DNA of 64,000 nt from an uncultured Collinsella sp. (GTDB lineage: Bacteria > Actinomycetota > Coriobacteriia > Coriobacteriales > Coriobacteriaceae), in contig CAAEVV010000043.1 of assembly GCA_900759565.1 (NCBI GenBank), forward strand, positions 1 through 64,000. The letters run 5' to 3'. Positions 33,774 to 42,411 of this stretch are shown in pieces. The notes under the pieces are model-generated. The model was given only the letters and a program-made list of their open reading frames with translations. It had not been told where the DNA came from and searched no databases. The stretch's first letter is position 1. Every line of letters starts with the position of its first letter. The position numbers and the translations under genes are program-made.

Positions 33774-35375
33774 TCAGATGAGCAGGACGATGCCGACCGA
33801 CAACATACCGATGAGGGCAGCTGCAACGGCGGCACGGTTGCGATAAAGGAATTGAAGCGTGTTGGATTCCTGGGCCGTGTACGACGTGGAGGAGTAATTG
33901 CTTGCGGAGAGCGATTCTCCGGCATTGATGATGCCCTTGTTGATGATTCCCAACAGCTCGGGTTTTCCGCGCGAAATCCAGCACGAGAGCTCACAGGTGT
34001 CAGGGAGCTCGGTCGTCTCGTAGCCTTCGAGATCATAACGGTCGCCGATGGTTTTTACACGTGAACTGGGAGCGACGATGCAGTGTGCCGTTCCCTTCCT
34101 GAGGGCGTCGAACGCTTCATCGGCGGATTGGTATTCGGTCACGGTCGCTGTGGGGAACAGACTTTCAAGTACATTTTGGTTGATAAACGATGATTTGGTG
34201 CAGGCGATGTTCTGAAGGTCTTTGTTCAGGTTGCCGCCGGTGTGGATGGCGGTGAGGGACACGGTTCCCAACGATACCGACTGCACAACGCCAGATTGCT
34301 CGGCAAACCAGTAATCTCGGTATACCGGCAGCGCAGCGTCGATGCTTCCCTTTGACAGGGCCTTTGACATCATCTTGTAGCTATCAAAGGCGACGGTTTT
34401 GACCGTAATGCCAAATTTATCGTGCAACGTCGTCGCAAGCGATGCGAGCGAGCCTTCCATTTTGCCGTCTTCGTCTTCGTTGCAGTAGGGGAGTTTGCCC
34501 GTAATGTAGCCAAGCGTGATGGTGTTGTCATTTGCTTTGAGCCAGGAACGTTCGGGGCCGTTGAGCGATGATGAACCGCTGTTTTGGGCCGAGTAGTTAG
34601 ATTTGACTTCGTCGATATAGCGTGGGTTGACGCGGGCGATTGCCGACATGGCGGCATTGATGTCGTCCATCAGGTCGGGGCGGCTTTTGGGGACGGCAAA
34701 ATAGTAATCACTCGAGCCAACGTAGAACATGGGGGAGGCATCGGGCGACGAAAGGGTGTCGTTCATGATGACGGCATCGACTTCGTCGTTTGCGAGTGCG
34801 TCAAAGAGCATGGATCTCCCGTCATACTCCCTGTATGTGCAGGTAATGCCTTCGTTGGCGAGCCACTGCTGGCCAACGAAGGTTTGCATAACGTCGGGGT
34901 TGTAGCCGATGGTAAGGCCTTGGAGCGCTTGGGGGTCACCCTTGGTCAGGTCGTCGCGATCGGGCTTGGCGTAGATGTAGTAGCGCTCGGTGCCCTCGGG
35001 GTTCGAGGAAAAGAGCAGCTTTTGGGCGCGTTCCTCGGAATAGGAGATGTTGGGCATGAGGTCGATTTCGCCTGCCTCGAGCATGTCCATAAGCTCGGTG
35101 AAGGTGCCGGAGACGTATTCGTACCGCCAGCCGGGCGTGTAGTACGACAGGGTCTGGAGGTACTCGTAACCCCATCCCGAGAGACGCTCGCCGGGGGTGC
35201 CATCCTGGAAGCCCTCGTTGTTGACGAGCCAACCAACGCGGACCGTCTTGACTGGCTGGCTAGAGTCAGCGGCAAAAGCCTGGACAGGCGCGATAGAACT
35301 CAGCACGGCAAGCGCGGCGAGCACAATGGCCAGGGCGCGACATATAACTGAACGAAGGACAGTGGCAGCTCTCAC
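33774..35375 (-). CDS. N-terminal double-SBP sensor half of an interrupted hybrid histidine kinase
   Basis: 533 residues. A signal segment (LAIVLAALAVLSSIAPVQAFA) is followed by two tandem SBP_bac_3-type domains: residues ~40-270 (VRVGWLVNNEGFQDG, EAGEIDLMPNISYSEERAQ) and ~275-490 (ITLGYITGKLPYCNED, KGSIDAALPVYRDYWF). A final TM helix (AAVAAALIGMLSVGIVLLI) ends at a TGA. BvgS-like sensors have this layout before the kinase, and the kinase follows in frame. GTG 35375 is chosen for AGGA at 6-nt spacing. As it stands the product is a membrane-tethered binding protein without a kinase. Confidence 0.8.
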   Translation of the reverse strand: MRAATVLRSVICRALAIVLAALAVLSSIAPVQAFAADSSQPVKTVRVGWLVNNEGFQDGTPGERLSGWGYEYLQTLSYYTPGWRYEYVSGTFTELMDMLEAGEIDLMPNISYSEERAQKLLFSSNPEGTERYYIYAKPDRDDLTKGDPQALQGLTIGYNPDVMQTFVGQQWLANEGITCTYREYDGRSMLFDALANDEVDAVIMNDTLSSPDASPMFYVGSSDYYFAVPKSRPDLMDDINAAMSAIARVNPRYIDEVKSNYSAQNSGSSSLNGPERSWLKANDNTITLGYITGKLPYCNEDEDGKMEGSLASLATTLHDKFGITVKTVAFDSYKMMSKALSKGSIDAALPVYRDYWFAEQSGVVQSVSLGTVSLTAIHTGGNLNKDLQNIACTKSSFINQNVLESLFPTATVTEYQSADEAFDALRKGTAHCIVAPSSRVKTIGDRYDLEGYETTELPDTCELSCWISRGKPELLGIINKGIINAGESLSASNYSSTSYTAQESNTLQFLYRNRAAVAAALIGMLSVGIVLLI

Positions 35376-35467
35376 ATGCAATCCTAACGAATCGAGACAT
35401 TACCGCATAAGGATACCAGCTCAACCTGCCCGGTCGGCAGCTGCACCGCTAAGCGCTCCCGCCCGGC

Positions 35468-35550
35468 AGTCATTGGGGACGTTCTTAAACGACTAGTCAT
35501 TGGGGACGTTCTTGTTTGACTAGTCATTTAAGAACGTCCCCAATGACTAG
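35468..35550. repeat. GGGGACGTTCTT palindrome, compound copy 2
   Basis: The left arm AGTCATTGGGGACGTTCTT occurs twice in a row (from 35468 and from 35496), followed by the right arm AAGAACGTCCCCAATGACTAG (split here by the spacer ATTT). The unit ends at 35550. It fills the gap between the split kinase (-) and the potassium channel (+). Confidence 0.85.
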
Positions 35551-35620
35551 TTTCGTTTGCGGGGGAGGCGTGGGACAATACCGAGCGAACGTGATTGGGC
35601 ATCTGGGAAAAGGGGTCGCG

Positions 35621-36046
35621 ATGAAAAAGCTCAAGACGCTTGCTGATGTGTTACGCCAGGCGGGCTTCGTGCGCATTACGGAGCTGTTCCTCGTCTTCTA
35701 CCTGCTGTGCTCGACGGCTGTCTGGCTGTCCGAGCCCACGACCCTCACGTTTGGCGATGGCCTGTGGTTTAGCTTTGAGACGGTCTCGACCATCGGCTTT
35801 GGTGACATTCCGGCCGAGACACCGGTTGCCCGCGCCATTACCGTCATTCTGAGCGTCATCAGCATCTTCTACATCGCCATGCTCACGGGCGTGGCGGTGA
35901 ACTACTGCAATACGCTTATCAAGATGCGTCAAAAGGACACCATGGCACGCTTTATGGATGATCTGGAGCATTTGGAAGAGCTCGATCGCGACGAGCTTGC
36001 CGATCTTTCGCGTCGCGTGCGCGAGTATCGTCGACGCCAGCTCTAA
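35621..36046 (+). CDS. Two-helix potassium channel
   Basis: 141 residues. TM1 is ITELFLVFYLLCSTAVWL, the pore helix is DGLWFSFETVSTIGFGD with selectivity filter TIGFGD, and TM2 is AITVILSVISIFYIAMLTG. A short charged cytoplasmic tail (DDLEHLEELDRDELADLSRR) follows. Four copies would form a K+ pore of the Ion_trans_2 type. There is no RCK domain to gate it, so gating is unknown. ATG 35621 follows AAGGGG. The LOG-family gene begins 36 bases downstream on the same strand. Confidence 0.9.
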   Translation: MKKLKTLADVLRQAGFVRITELFLVFYLLCSTAVWLSEPTTLTFGDGLWFSFETVSTIGFGDIPAETPVARAITVILSVISIFYIAMLTGVAVNYCNTLIKMRQKDTMARFMDDLEHLEELDRDELADLSRRVREYRRRQL

Positions 36047-36081
36047 GACGAACGTCGTGCGCCACAACAGGGGGACTGAAT

Positions 36082-36615
36082 ATGCATATCACCGTGTATC
36101 TGGGTGCCAGTGCCGGCAATGACCCAGCGTTTCTGCCCGCGGTGCAGGAGCTGGGTAACTGGATTGGCGCCAACGGACACGCACTGGTATACGGCGGGTC
36201 AAAATCGGGCCTGATGGGTGCGCTTGCCGATAGCGTACTCGAGGCGGGTGGACACGTGACGGGTGTTGAGCCGAGCTTTTTTATCGAGGCTGAGTTTCAA
36301 CATGACGGTATCGACGACCTCATCGTGACGAGTGATATGGCGGAGCGCAAGGCCAAGATGATCGAGCTCGGCGATGCGTTCATCGCCTTTCCCGGTGGGA
36401 CGGGCACGCTCGAGGAGATTGCCGAGGTCATGTCCGCGGTGTCGTTGGGGCACCTGAGTGCTCCATGCATCCTGTATAACCTGGACGGTTACTACAACGA
36501 CCTCAAGGCGCTGCTCGGGCACATGATTGATAAAGGACTTTCGAGCCCGCGGCGCCAGCACGGCATCTACTTTGCCGACGATTTGCGTGAGATTGCCTCG
36601 ATTATCAACGGATAA
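36082..36615 (+). CDS. LOG-family nucleoside monophosphate phosphoribohydrolase
   Basis: 177 residues. The LOG ('lonely guy') fold is shown by VYLGASAGNDPAF, LVYGGSKSGLMGALADSVLE and the catalytic signature AFPGGTGTLEEI. The preceding DMAERKAKMIELGDAFIAF holds the conserved Arg-Lys pair. These enzymes cleave the N-glycosidic bond of 5'-monophosphates (AMP or cytokinin nucleotides), releasing ribose 5-phosphate. In bacteria the true substrate is often unknown. GGGGGA precedes the ATG. Confidence 0.9.
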   Translation: MHITVYLGASAGNDPAFLPAVQELGNWIGANGHALVYGGSKSGLMGALADSVLEAGGHVTGVEPSFFIEAEFQHDGIDDLIVTSDMAERKAKMIELGDAFIAFPGGTGTLEEIAEVMSAVSLGHLSAPCILYNLDGYYNDLKALLGHMIDKGLSSPRRQHGIYFADDLREIASIING

Positions 36616-36740
36616 GTCTTGAGCCTGCCCCACTATGGCTCCCAATGGTGCCGTTCGCGGCGTGGATGGTTGGCTCGTTCGGGCAACGCTCGCTCTACAA
36701 TAAAACGTATCTATGTCGACTTTGACCGCGGGAGGACCCG

Positions 36741-38045
36741 ATGGACAACCTTGCCAAACCCACAAACCGCGCGCTGTTTTTAGCTAGCGTTGCCGTGACC
36801 GGTGCGTTCGCAGGTGCCGCGGTCTGGCTGTTCTTTTTTGCGATGGAGCACGGTGTCGACTATCTATGGACCGAGATTCCGCACGCGCTGGGCGTCTCTT
36901 CGCCCGAGCTTGCCTGCGGCCCGTTTGGCTTTTTGCCGTACCCGTTTTTTGTCTGCCTGCTGGGCGGCCTGTTAATCGGTCTGTACGAAAAGATGACAGG
37001 CACCAAGACCGATGACCTCAACCAGGTGATGGCTAAGGTTAAGCAAGACGGGCGCTATCCGTACGACAACCTGGGCAAGCTTTCGCTCGCGGCGTTGCTG
37101 CCGCTGCTGTTTGGCGGAAGCATTGGACCGGAGGCCGGCTTGACCGGCGTTATCGCGGGTCTGTGCAGCTGGGTCGGCGACCGCATGCGTCGCTTTGGCG
37201 CCGAGTTTAGGGAGCTCACGCTGCTGGGCACCCAGGCTGCCCTGACGGCGCTCTTTACCGCGCCCGTCTTTGGCTTTGTGGCACCGCTTGCCGGTAGCGC
37301 CGACGGCCAGGGCGAAGACGCCGACGATGAGCCCGCGTCCGACGAGATCACGATCAAGCTGCCCAAGGCGCAAAAGACGGTGGTCTACGGTATTGCGATT
37401 GCCGGCGGTCTGGGCACTTACCTGCTGCTTGGCCAGCTTGTGGGCGGCGGCATGGGCATGCCCAGGTTCGAGTCCGCCGAGGTGGGCAACCTGGAACTTG
37501 CCTGGCTCATTCCGCTGGCGTTGGTCGGCACCGTATGCGGCTGGCTGTACTTTGTCTCTGAGCATGCAAGCGAGGCACTGTCCCATGCAATAGGGGAGCG
37601 TCCTGTCGTCAAGGCCATGCTAGCCGGTCTGGCGCTCGCCATCTGTGGCACGGTCCTGCCCTATACCATGTTTGCCGGCGAGACCCAGGCCGACGTGCTC
37701 ATGGAAACCTATCTGACCATTCCCGCCGGCGTGCTGATCGCGACCGGTCTTGTTAAGGCCATGCTGACGCCCGCCCTCATCAACCTTGGTTGGCGCGGCG
37801 GCCACTTCTTCCCGGTTATCTTCTCGGGCGTAAGCCTGGGCTATGGCCTGGCCATCCTCACCGGCGCAGATCCGGTCTTTTGCGTCGCCGTCTGCACGGC
37901 ATCGACGATGGGTGCGGTCATGCGCCAGCCCATCATGGTCGTGGGCCTGCTGCTCATGTGCTTCCCGCTCAAAGGCATCGTCTGTATGATCATCGCCGCA
38001 GCCATTGCCGCCGGTATCCCACTGCCCAAGCCGCTGCGCAAATAG
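36741..38045 (+). CDS. ClC-family chloride channel or antiporter
   Basis: 434 residues, about ten membrane helices. ClC signatures are visible: FGGSIGPEAGLTG (the GxEGP-type selectivity loop, here with GPEA) and WRGGHFFPVIFSG (GGxFxP). A charged insertion at about residues 190-210 (DGQGEDADDEPASDE) lies between helices. The gating Glu is probably the one in GPEAG. The protein would move Cl- or another small anion, either as H+/anion exchanger or as a fluoride-type channel. GGGAGG precedes the ATG. Not obviously in an operon. Confidence 0.88.
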   Translation: MDNLAKPTNRALFLASVAVTGAFAGAAVWLFFFAMEHGVDYLWTEIPHALGVSSPELACGPFGFLPYPFFVCLLGGLLIGLYEKMTGTKTDDLNQVMAKVKQDGRYPYDNLGKLSLAALLPLLFGGSIGPEAGLTGVIAGLCSWVGDRMRRFGAEFRELTLLGTQAALTALFTAPVFGFVAPLAGSADGQGEDADDEPASDEITIKLPKAQKTVVYGIAIAGGLGTYLLLGQLVGGGMGMPRFESAEVGNLELAWLIPLALVGTVCGWLYFVSEHASEALSHAIGERPVVKAMLAGLALAICGTVLPYTMFAGETQADVLMETYLTIPAGVLIATGLVKAMLTPALINLGWRGGHFFPVIFSGVSLGYGLAILTGADPVFCVAVCTASTMGAVMRQPIMVVGLLLMCFPLKGIVCMIIAAAIAAGIPLPKPLRK

Positions 38046-38082
38046 CGCGGTTAATCGCGAGTCAACTCCAGAGGGGTACGAG

Positions 38083-38874
38083 ATGATCCTGTACTTTAGC
38101 GCGACGGGGAACAGCGAACATGTGGCGCGTCGCATTGCGGCGGCGACAGACGACAAGGTTGTGTCGATTGAGCGTTTTGATGTCGAAGCCCTTCGCCTTG
38201 TTGCGACGGAAGGCCCCTGCCAGCTGGGATTTGTTGCTCCGGTGTATGCCTGGGGTCTGCCGACACCGATGATCGAGTTTTTGAAGACTGCCGACCTGTC
38301 GATTGCTGCCGGTGCAAAGGGCGGCGAGCGCCCCTATACGTTCTATGTTTCGACGTACGGTTCGACGACCGGCCAATCTGCCAAGTTTGCCCGCGACCTG
38401 CTGCACGAGCGTGGGCTCGAGTTAGATGCGGCGATGAGCGTCAAGATGCCCGATACCTGGACGCCTGTTTTCGACCTGTCTGACCCTCAAAAGGTTGAGG
38501 GTATCAATAGAGCTGCCGAAGCGCAGATTGATGCCGTGATCGAGGCGGTGCGGGCACGCCGCACGGGCAACATGATGCGCCATCGCGTGCCTCTGTTTGC
38601 ATCGTGCGCGTATCACGCAATTGGGCTGCCGCGCATGCAACAGACGAGCAAGTTTGCCGTCGATGCCGATCGCTGCATCGGCTGCGGCCTGTGTGCCAAG
38701 CGCTGCCCCATGGCGGCGATTGAGATGCGCGACGGCCTTCCCGTCTGGACAAAGCCGGAGTGCGCAGCCTGCCTTCGTTGCCTGCACCGTTGTCCCAAAT
38801 TTGCCATCTCGCACGGTAAGCGCACGGCATCCCACGGTCAGTACAGGCATCCCAAGCCAGGTGTGAGGATGTAG
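38083..38874 (+). CDS. EFR1-type flavodoxin-ferredoxin fusion
   Basis: 263 residues. A flavodoxin-like N-terminal domain (MILYFSATGNSEHVARRIAA, FVAPVYAWGLPTPMIEFL) is fused to a C-terminal 2[4Fe-4S] ferredoxin: CIGCGLCAKRCPM and CAACLRCLHRCPK. This is the EFR1 arrangement. The protein probably takes electrons from one low-potential carrier and passes them on through FMN and clusters in the cytoplasm; no partner is evident. ATG 38083 has GAGGGG ahead of it. It converges on the DMT transporter at 38890 with only 15 bases between. Confidence 0.9.
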   Translation: MILYFSATGNSEHVARRIAAATDDKVVSIERFDVEALRLVATEGPCQLGFVAPVYAWGLPTPMIEFLKTADLSIAAGAKGGERPYTFYVSTYGSTTGQSAKFARDLLHERGLELDAAMSVKMPDTWTPVFDLSDPQKVEGINRAAEAQIDAVIEAVRARRTGNMMRHRVPLFASCAYHAIGLPRMQQTSKFAVDADRCIGCGLCAKRCPMAAIEMRDGLPVWTKPECAACLRCLHRCPKFAISHGKRTASHGQYRHPKPGVRM

Positions 38875-38889
38875 CGGCTGCTGGCCGCG

Positions 38890-39765
38890 CTACTTCCAAA
38901 CCGCGAGCGCCGCAGTGCCCAGTACGATGAGGGCGAGACCGATGACGCTGCGCCGCGAGACCTTTTCGTTGAATGCCAAGCGCGCAAATAGTACCGATAC
39001 GACAATCGATAGTTTGTCGATCTGCACCACGACGCTCACCTGGCCTGTGGCGATGGCGTAGTAGCATAGCAGCCACGATGCGCCAGTCGCAATGCCCGAT
39101 GCCGCGAGAAATACGAGTTCGTAGCGGTCTACGCGCACGGCTTGGCCCATCTTGCCTTTAGCTGCCACGATTGCCCATGCCATAACCAGTACCACACAGG
39201 TACGGATTGCCGTGGCCAGGTTGGATTCGACGCCTTCGATGCCAGCCTTGGCAAGGATGGACGTGAGCGCCGCGAACACGGCGGCGCCGAGGGCGTAAGC
39301 GAGCCAGGTCCGGTCTTGCTGCTGCTCGGGTCCGGCAGGCTGCTTCTTCTCGATCATTAAAAACGTGCCGAGGGTGATGACAGCGGTTCCCACGAGCTTA
39401 ACCGCAAGGTTGCTCGTCTCGCCAAAAAGTACGATGGCGATCAGTGCGGCGAGTACGGTGCTCATCTTGTCGACCGGTACGACCTTATTGACGTCTCCGA
39501 TGCCCAACGCCTTAAAGTAACAGATCCACGAAGCACCGGTAGCGAGTCCCGAGAGGACGAGAAAGAGCCAGGATCTGGGTTCGATGCTGCCGATGGTTCC
39601 AATGGATCCAGAAATGCCCGCCATTGCCCAGGCGAAAACGAGCACCACGCAGGTGCGAATGGCCGTCGCGACATCGGAGTCGGTCTGCTTGATGCCGCAT
39701 TTGGCCAGGATAGATGTGATGCCGGCAAAGAAAGCCGACACAAATGCTGCTGCGACCCACGACAC
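38890..39765 (-). CDS. EamA/DMT-family transporter, ten helices
   Basis: 291 residues made of two similar EamA halves. AFFAGITSILAKCGIKQTDS in the first is echoed by AVFAALTSILAKAGIEGVES in the second, as is LATAIRTCVVLV, an internal duplication. Such proteins export or exchange small metabolites across the membrane; the substrate is unknown. The start is GTG 39765 with GGAGG 10 bases upstream. The two halves are unusually alike, suggesting a recent duplication or ongoing homogenisation. Confidence 0.88.
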   Translation of the reverse strand: MSWVAAAFVSAFFAGITSILAKCGIKQTDSDVATAIRTCVVLVFAWAMAGISGSIGTIGSIEPRSWLFLVLSGLATGASWICYFKALGIGDVNKVVPVDKMSTVLAALIAIVLFGETSNLAVKLVGTAVITLGTFLMIEKKQPAGPEQQQDRTWLAYALGAAVFAALTSILAKAGIEGVESNLATAIRTCVVLVMAWAIVAAKGKMGQAVRVDRYELVFLAASGIATGASWLLCYYAIATGQVSVVVQIDKLSIVVSVLFARLAFNEKVSRRSVIGLALIVLGTAALAVWK

Positions 39766-39903
39766 GGGTGAAATGCCTCCCCAAAAAACGACCGCGCCAG
39801 ATTTACGGCGCTCGTCCGATGATACCGTCCCGCCATGAAGCTTTGATATCGCTGTGGTGAGACAGGGGCCATAGTTCGAGAGGGCATTTGGTTAAGGCTC
39901 GAA

Positions 39904-40087
39904 TCGAAGGTGAATGGTTTTCCGCGAAGTGAACGAGTAAATCTGGACCCCTGGAACATGTACACTTTTTTCGAACAAAACTGCAGGATTCTTAGACAAA
40001 AACCGCAGGAATTGAGTCCTTAAAAATGTCGATGCTACAGGGCACTGTTTTTACTCGTTCACTTCTCGGAAAAGTATTCACCTTCGA
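39904..40087. mobile_element. MITE-like unit with ~35-bp inverted ends
   Basis: The left end begins TCGAAGGTGAAT and the right end finishes ATTCACCTTCGA. The ends are the 34-bp ACTCGTTCACTTC element in inverse orientation (39905-39938 minus, 40053-40086 plus). The 114-bp interior has no gene, but includes a duplicated AAAACYGCAGGA. It resembles a non-autonomous mobile element or an inverted pair of regulatory units. The 450-base gap 39766-40215 holds nothing else recognisable. Confidence 0.5.
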
Positions 40088-40215
40088 TATGCTGACGGTG
40101 TCTTTTTGGTTGCCAAGAACTAGACGGCCTGCTGTGAGGGGCGGTGGTGACGCTATGCCGCCTTGTTTCATTGAAAAAATTAGCGGGGTACCACCTAAGC
40201 TTTTTTAGCTGTCGA

Positions 40216-40914
40216 TTACAGATCGCGTACTCGATAAACCTTGGTGCTGACAGCGCAGCTGATTGCACATAGTGCGAGCGCCAGTACTGCAATTCCTGCA
40301 CACAGACAGCCAAGGACGGCGGGATCGGGATTCGCTCCGGCAATCGACATGAGCCAGTTGCTGATGGGGTTGGAGGAGCTCAGCGTGGCCATGGTGCCGC
40401 AACCAAGCAGGGCAAACAGGCCAACGGATAGGCGCAGCGCCTCCATGTGTCCAAATCGAAAGAACAGCGGCTGCGCCAAAAACACCATCATGAGGGAGAT
40501 GAGCATCGATGCTGCCGAGGCTATTACAATCTCAAAGACGATCTGTCCCGTCAACGGGATACCCGCGCTGTTGAAGAGCGGGAAGGAGACGATGCTCAGA
40601 AGCGCGGCGGCGCACGCCATGACAGCCGAGAAGACAATGATGCTCAGGTAGCGTGCGCAGATGATGTCTTTGCGCGAGAAGGGCAGCGTTGCCCGATAAC
40701 GCTCCCAACCGTTTTGATTGTCGAAACCGGCCAGTGAGTTCATGAATATGATGGGCGACATGGCACTGACGGCGCAGGCGCCGGCGCTCATACCGGAATC
40801 GCCATCCGACGCGTTGGCGAGCGTCAGCACGACGAACATGAACAGGCCGACACCCGCGATGCTTGGGACAAGTGAGCGAACAATGGCGAGCTCGGACATA
40901 AAGGCGCGTTTCAT
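40216..40914 (-). CDS. ABC-2-type permease
   Basis: 232 residues with six hydrophobic segments (for example IAGVGLFMFVVLTLANA, SIIVFSAVMACAAALLSIVSF, and a closing VLGCLCAGIAVLALALC). The loop FDNQNGWERYRATLPFSRKDIICARYLS is typical of ABC-2 permeases of the YtrC/D type. It would form the membrane part of an exporter with the overlapping ATPase; the operon also has a GntR regulator. The start ATG overlaps the ATPase stop (ATGA). Substrate unknown, but the YtrA-type organisation is often linked to cell-wall-active stress. Confidence 0.85.
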   Translation of the reverse strand: MKRAFMSELAIVRSLVPSIAGVGLFMFVVLTLANASDGDSGMSAGACAVSAMSPIIFMNSLAGFDNQNGWERYRATLPFSRKDIICARYLSIIVFSAVMACAAALLSIVSFPLFNSAGIPLTGQIVFEIVIASAASMLISLMMVFLAQPLFFRFGHMEALRLSVGLFALLGCGTMATLSSSNPISNWLMSIAGANPDPAVLGCLCAGIAVLALALCAISCAVSTKVYRVRDL

Positions 40915-41792
40915 TTCGAAGCCCCTTTCAGCATGAGGCGCAGATAGTCATCAATGGTTGCCCGATCGCAGGGAATCTCGGGAAAGGCCTCGAGCGTTTC
41001 GCGACGGTTGGGCACGAGCACGTCCACGCTATAGGCGTGGTGGGCGGCACGGGCGCCTTCGACGCAAGCCATAAGCTCGGCGGCCTGTGCTTGGGTGCAG
41101 TGGGCGATGCCGGCTCGGTCGGTAATGTCCTCGCGCGGCAGGTCAAACACAATCGAGCCGTTATCGATGCAGATGACGCGGTCGGCAGTGCGATCGAGGT
41201 CGGACGTAATGTGGCTCGAGAGCAGCACGCTGCGCTGGCCGTCGGAAACGAAGGCGAGCAGCTCGTCGAGCAGCTCTTCGCGCGCCATGGGATCGAGGCC
41301 CGCGGTGGCTTCGTCCAAAACGAGCAGCTTAGCATTGTGGCTGAGCGCGCAGGCAAGCTGCAGCTTCATGCCCATGCCGCGGGAGAGGTCTTTGACCTTT
41401 GTCTTGGGATCGAAGCCAAATCGGTTGATGAATCCGGCGAACGTTTCGCGGTCCCACGTGGGGTACGCCGGGCCTACGAGCGACTCGATCTGGCCCACCT
41501 TGAGCGTGGAGGGGAAGGGGCACGTGTCCAGGACAAGACCGACGCGGGAGCGTAGATGGCGTTGCGACTCATCGGGCGCGTCGGCGCCGCAGCGCTGCCC
41601 AAACAGGTACACTTCGCCTGCATCGAGCTTTATAAGCCCGAGAGCAGCTCGAATCGTCGTTGTTTTGCCAGCACCGTTGGCACCAACAAAGCCGACGATC
41701 TGGCCAGACTCCACGGCAAGCGTGACGTCGCGCAGCGAAAAGCGGTCGCTTACAGTGCGTGAGATGCCTTTGAGTTCAAGCAAGTTTTGCAT
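40911..41792 (-). CDS. ABC transporter ATP-binding protein
   Basis: 293 residues. Walker A GANGAGKTT, Q-loop region RVGLVLDTCPFPSTL, signature DLSRGMGMKLQLACAL and Walker B LLVLDEATAGLDPMAR, with H-switch SSHITSDL. The C-terminal regulatory extension is short. It energises the overlapping ABC-2 permease. ATG 41792 is chosen for AAAGG upstream and homology; a frame extending to 42281 runs through the GntR gene and is not credible. Second gene of the GntR operon. Confidence 0.92.
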   Translation of the reverse strand: MQNLLELKGISRTVSDRFSLRDVTLAVESGQIVGFVGANGAGKTTTIRAALGLIKLDAGEVYLFGQRCGADAPDESQRHLRSRVGLVLDTCPFPSTLKVGQIESLVGPAYPTWDRETFAGFINRFGFDPKTKVKDLSRGMGMKLQLACALSHNAKLLVLDEATAGLDPMAREELLDELLAFVSDGQRSVLLSSHITSDLDRTADRVICIDNGSIVFDLPREDITDRAGIAHCTQAQAAELMACVEGARAAHHAYSVDVLVPNRRETLEAFPEIPCDRATIDDYLRLMLKGASK

Positions 41793-41815
41793 GGTATAGC
41801 CTTTCTTGCAGATGG

Positions 41816-42196
41816 CTACTGCATGGTTTCGGGGGCTACCAGGTCGAGCATTTCGTGCAGCTTGTCGCGCGTGACGCCCAAGGCTTCGGCTTGGCTTGCC
41901 GCTTTCGCAAGCAGCTCTTCGATATGGCAGAGCTGGTTTTCGCGCAAGAGTTCTTGGTTGCCCTCGGCGACAAAGCAGCCCTTGCCCTGCACGGTGCAGA
42001 TAAACCCGAGCTGCTCCAGGTCGGCGTAGGCGCGCTTGGTGGTGATGACGCTCACGCCAAGATCGCTCGCGAGTGCACGGATGCTGGGGAGTTTGGCTCC
42101 CGCAGTGAGTGCGCCCGAAAGGATCTGAGCTTTGACCTGCGAGGCTATTTGCTCGTAGATGGGCTTGTCGCTCGAATTGGATAGGATGATGTCCAC
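41816..42196 (-). CDS. GntR-family (YtrA-type) regulator
   Basis: 126 residues. The winged helix reads PIYEQIASQVKAQILSGALT, AGAKLPSIRALASDLGVSVI and TTKRAYADLEQLGFI. A short C-terminal dimerisation helix pair follows, as in YtrA. There is no large effector domain. It probably represses this operon (itself, ATPase, permease). The start is GTG 42196 with AAGGAG 5 bases upstream. An inverted GTGTATATA repeat lies just upstream over the promoter. Confidence 0.92.
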   Translation of the reverse strand: MDIILSNSSDKPIYEQIASQVKAQILSGALTAGAKLPSIRALASDLGVSVITTKRAYADLEQLGFICTVQGKGCFVAEGNQELLRENQLCHIEELLAKAASQAEALGVTRDKLHEMLDLVAPETMQ

Positions 42197-42223
42197 AGCG
42201 GCTCCTTAGCTGTTGGGCTACAC

Positions 42224-42285
42224 GTGTATATAACCGGTAAGCACAGTATATATACACTATGTACAGTTCTGCAAGAGGCAAATAC
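42224..42285 (-). promoter_or_regulatory. Promoter and GntR operator of the ABC operon
   Basis: On the minus strand TTGCAG and TATACT are 18 bases apart. GTGTATATA (42224-42232) and TATATACAC (42249-42257) form an inverted repeat across the start region, the form expected for a YtrA-type dimer. Confidence 0.6.
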
Positions 42286-42411
42286 CGATTGGCCCGGCTA
42301 CCCAGGCCTCAACTGATGAATTTGTCCTGATAGGTGCCCTATGGCGGGATTTCGCGGCTACAATAGTGCGGTTACAACGACGTAATGCACTCAATGCAAG
42401 AAAGGATCCGC

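Noticed and set aside
33774..33776. TGA in the sensor kinase considered as a selenocysteine codon
   Set aside because: It falls at the end of a membrane helix, not at a redox site, and no SECIS-like hairpin was apparent right after it.
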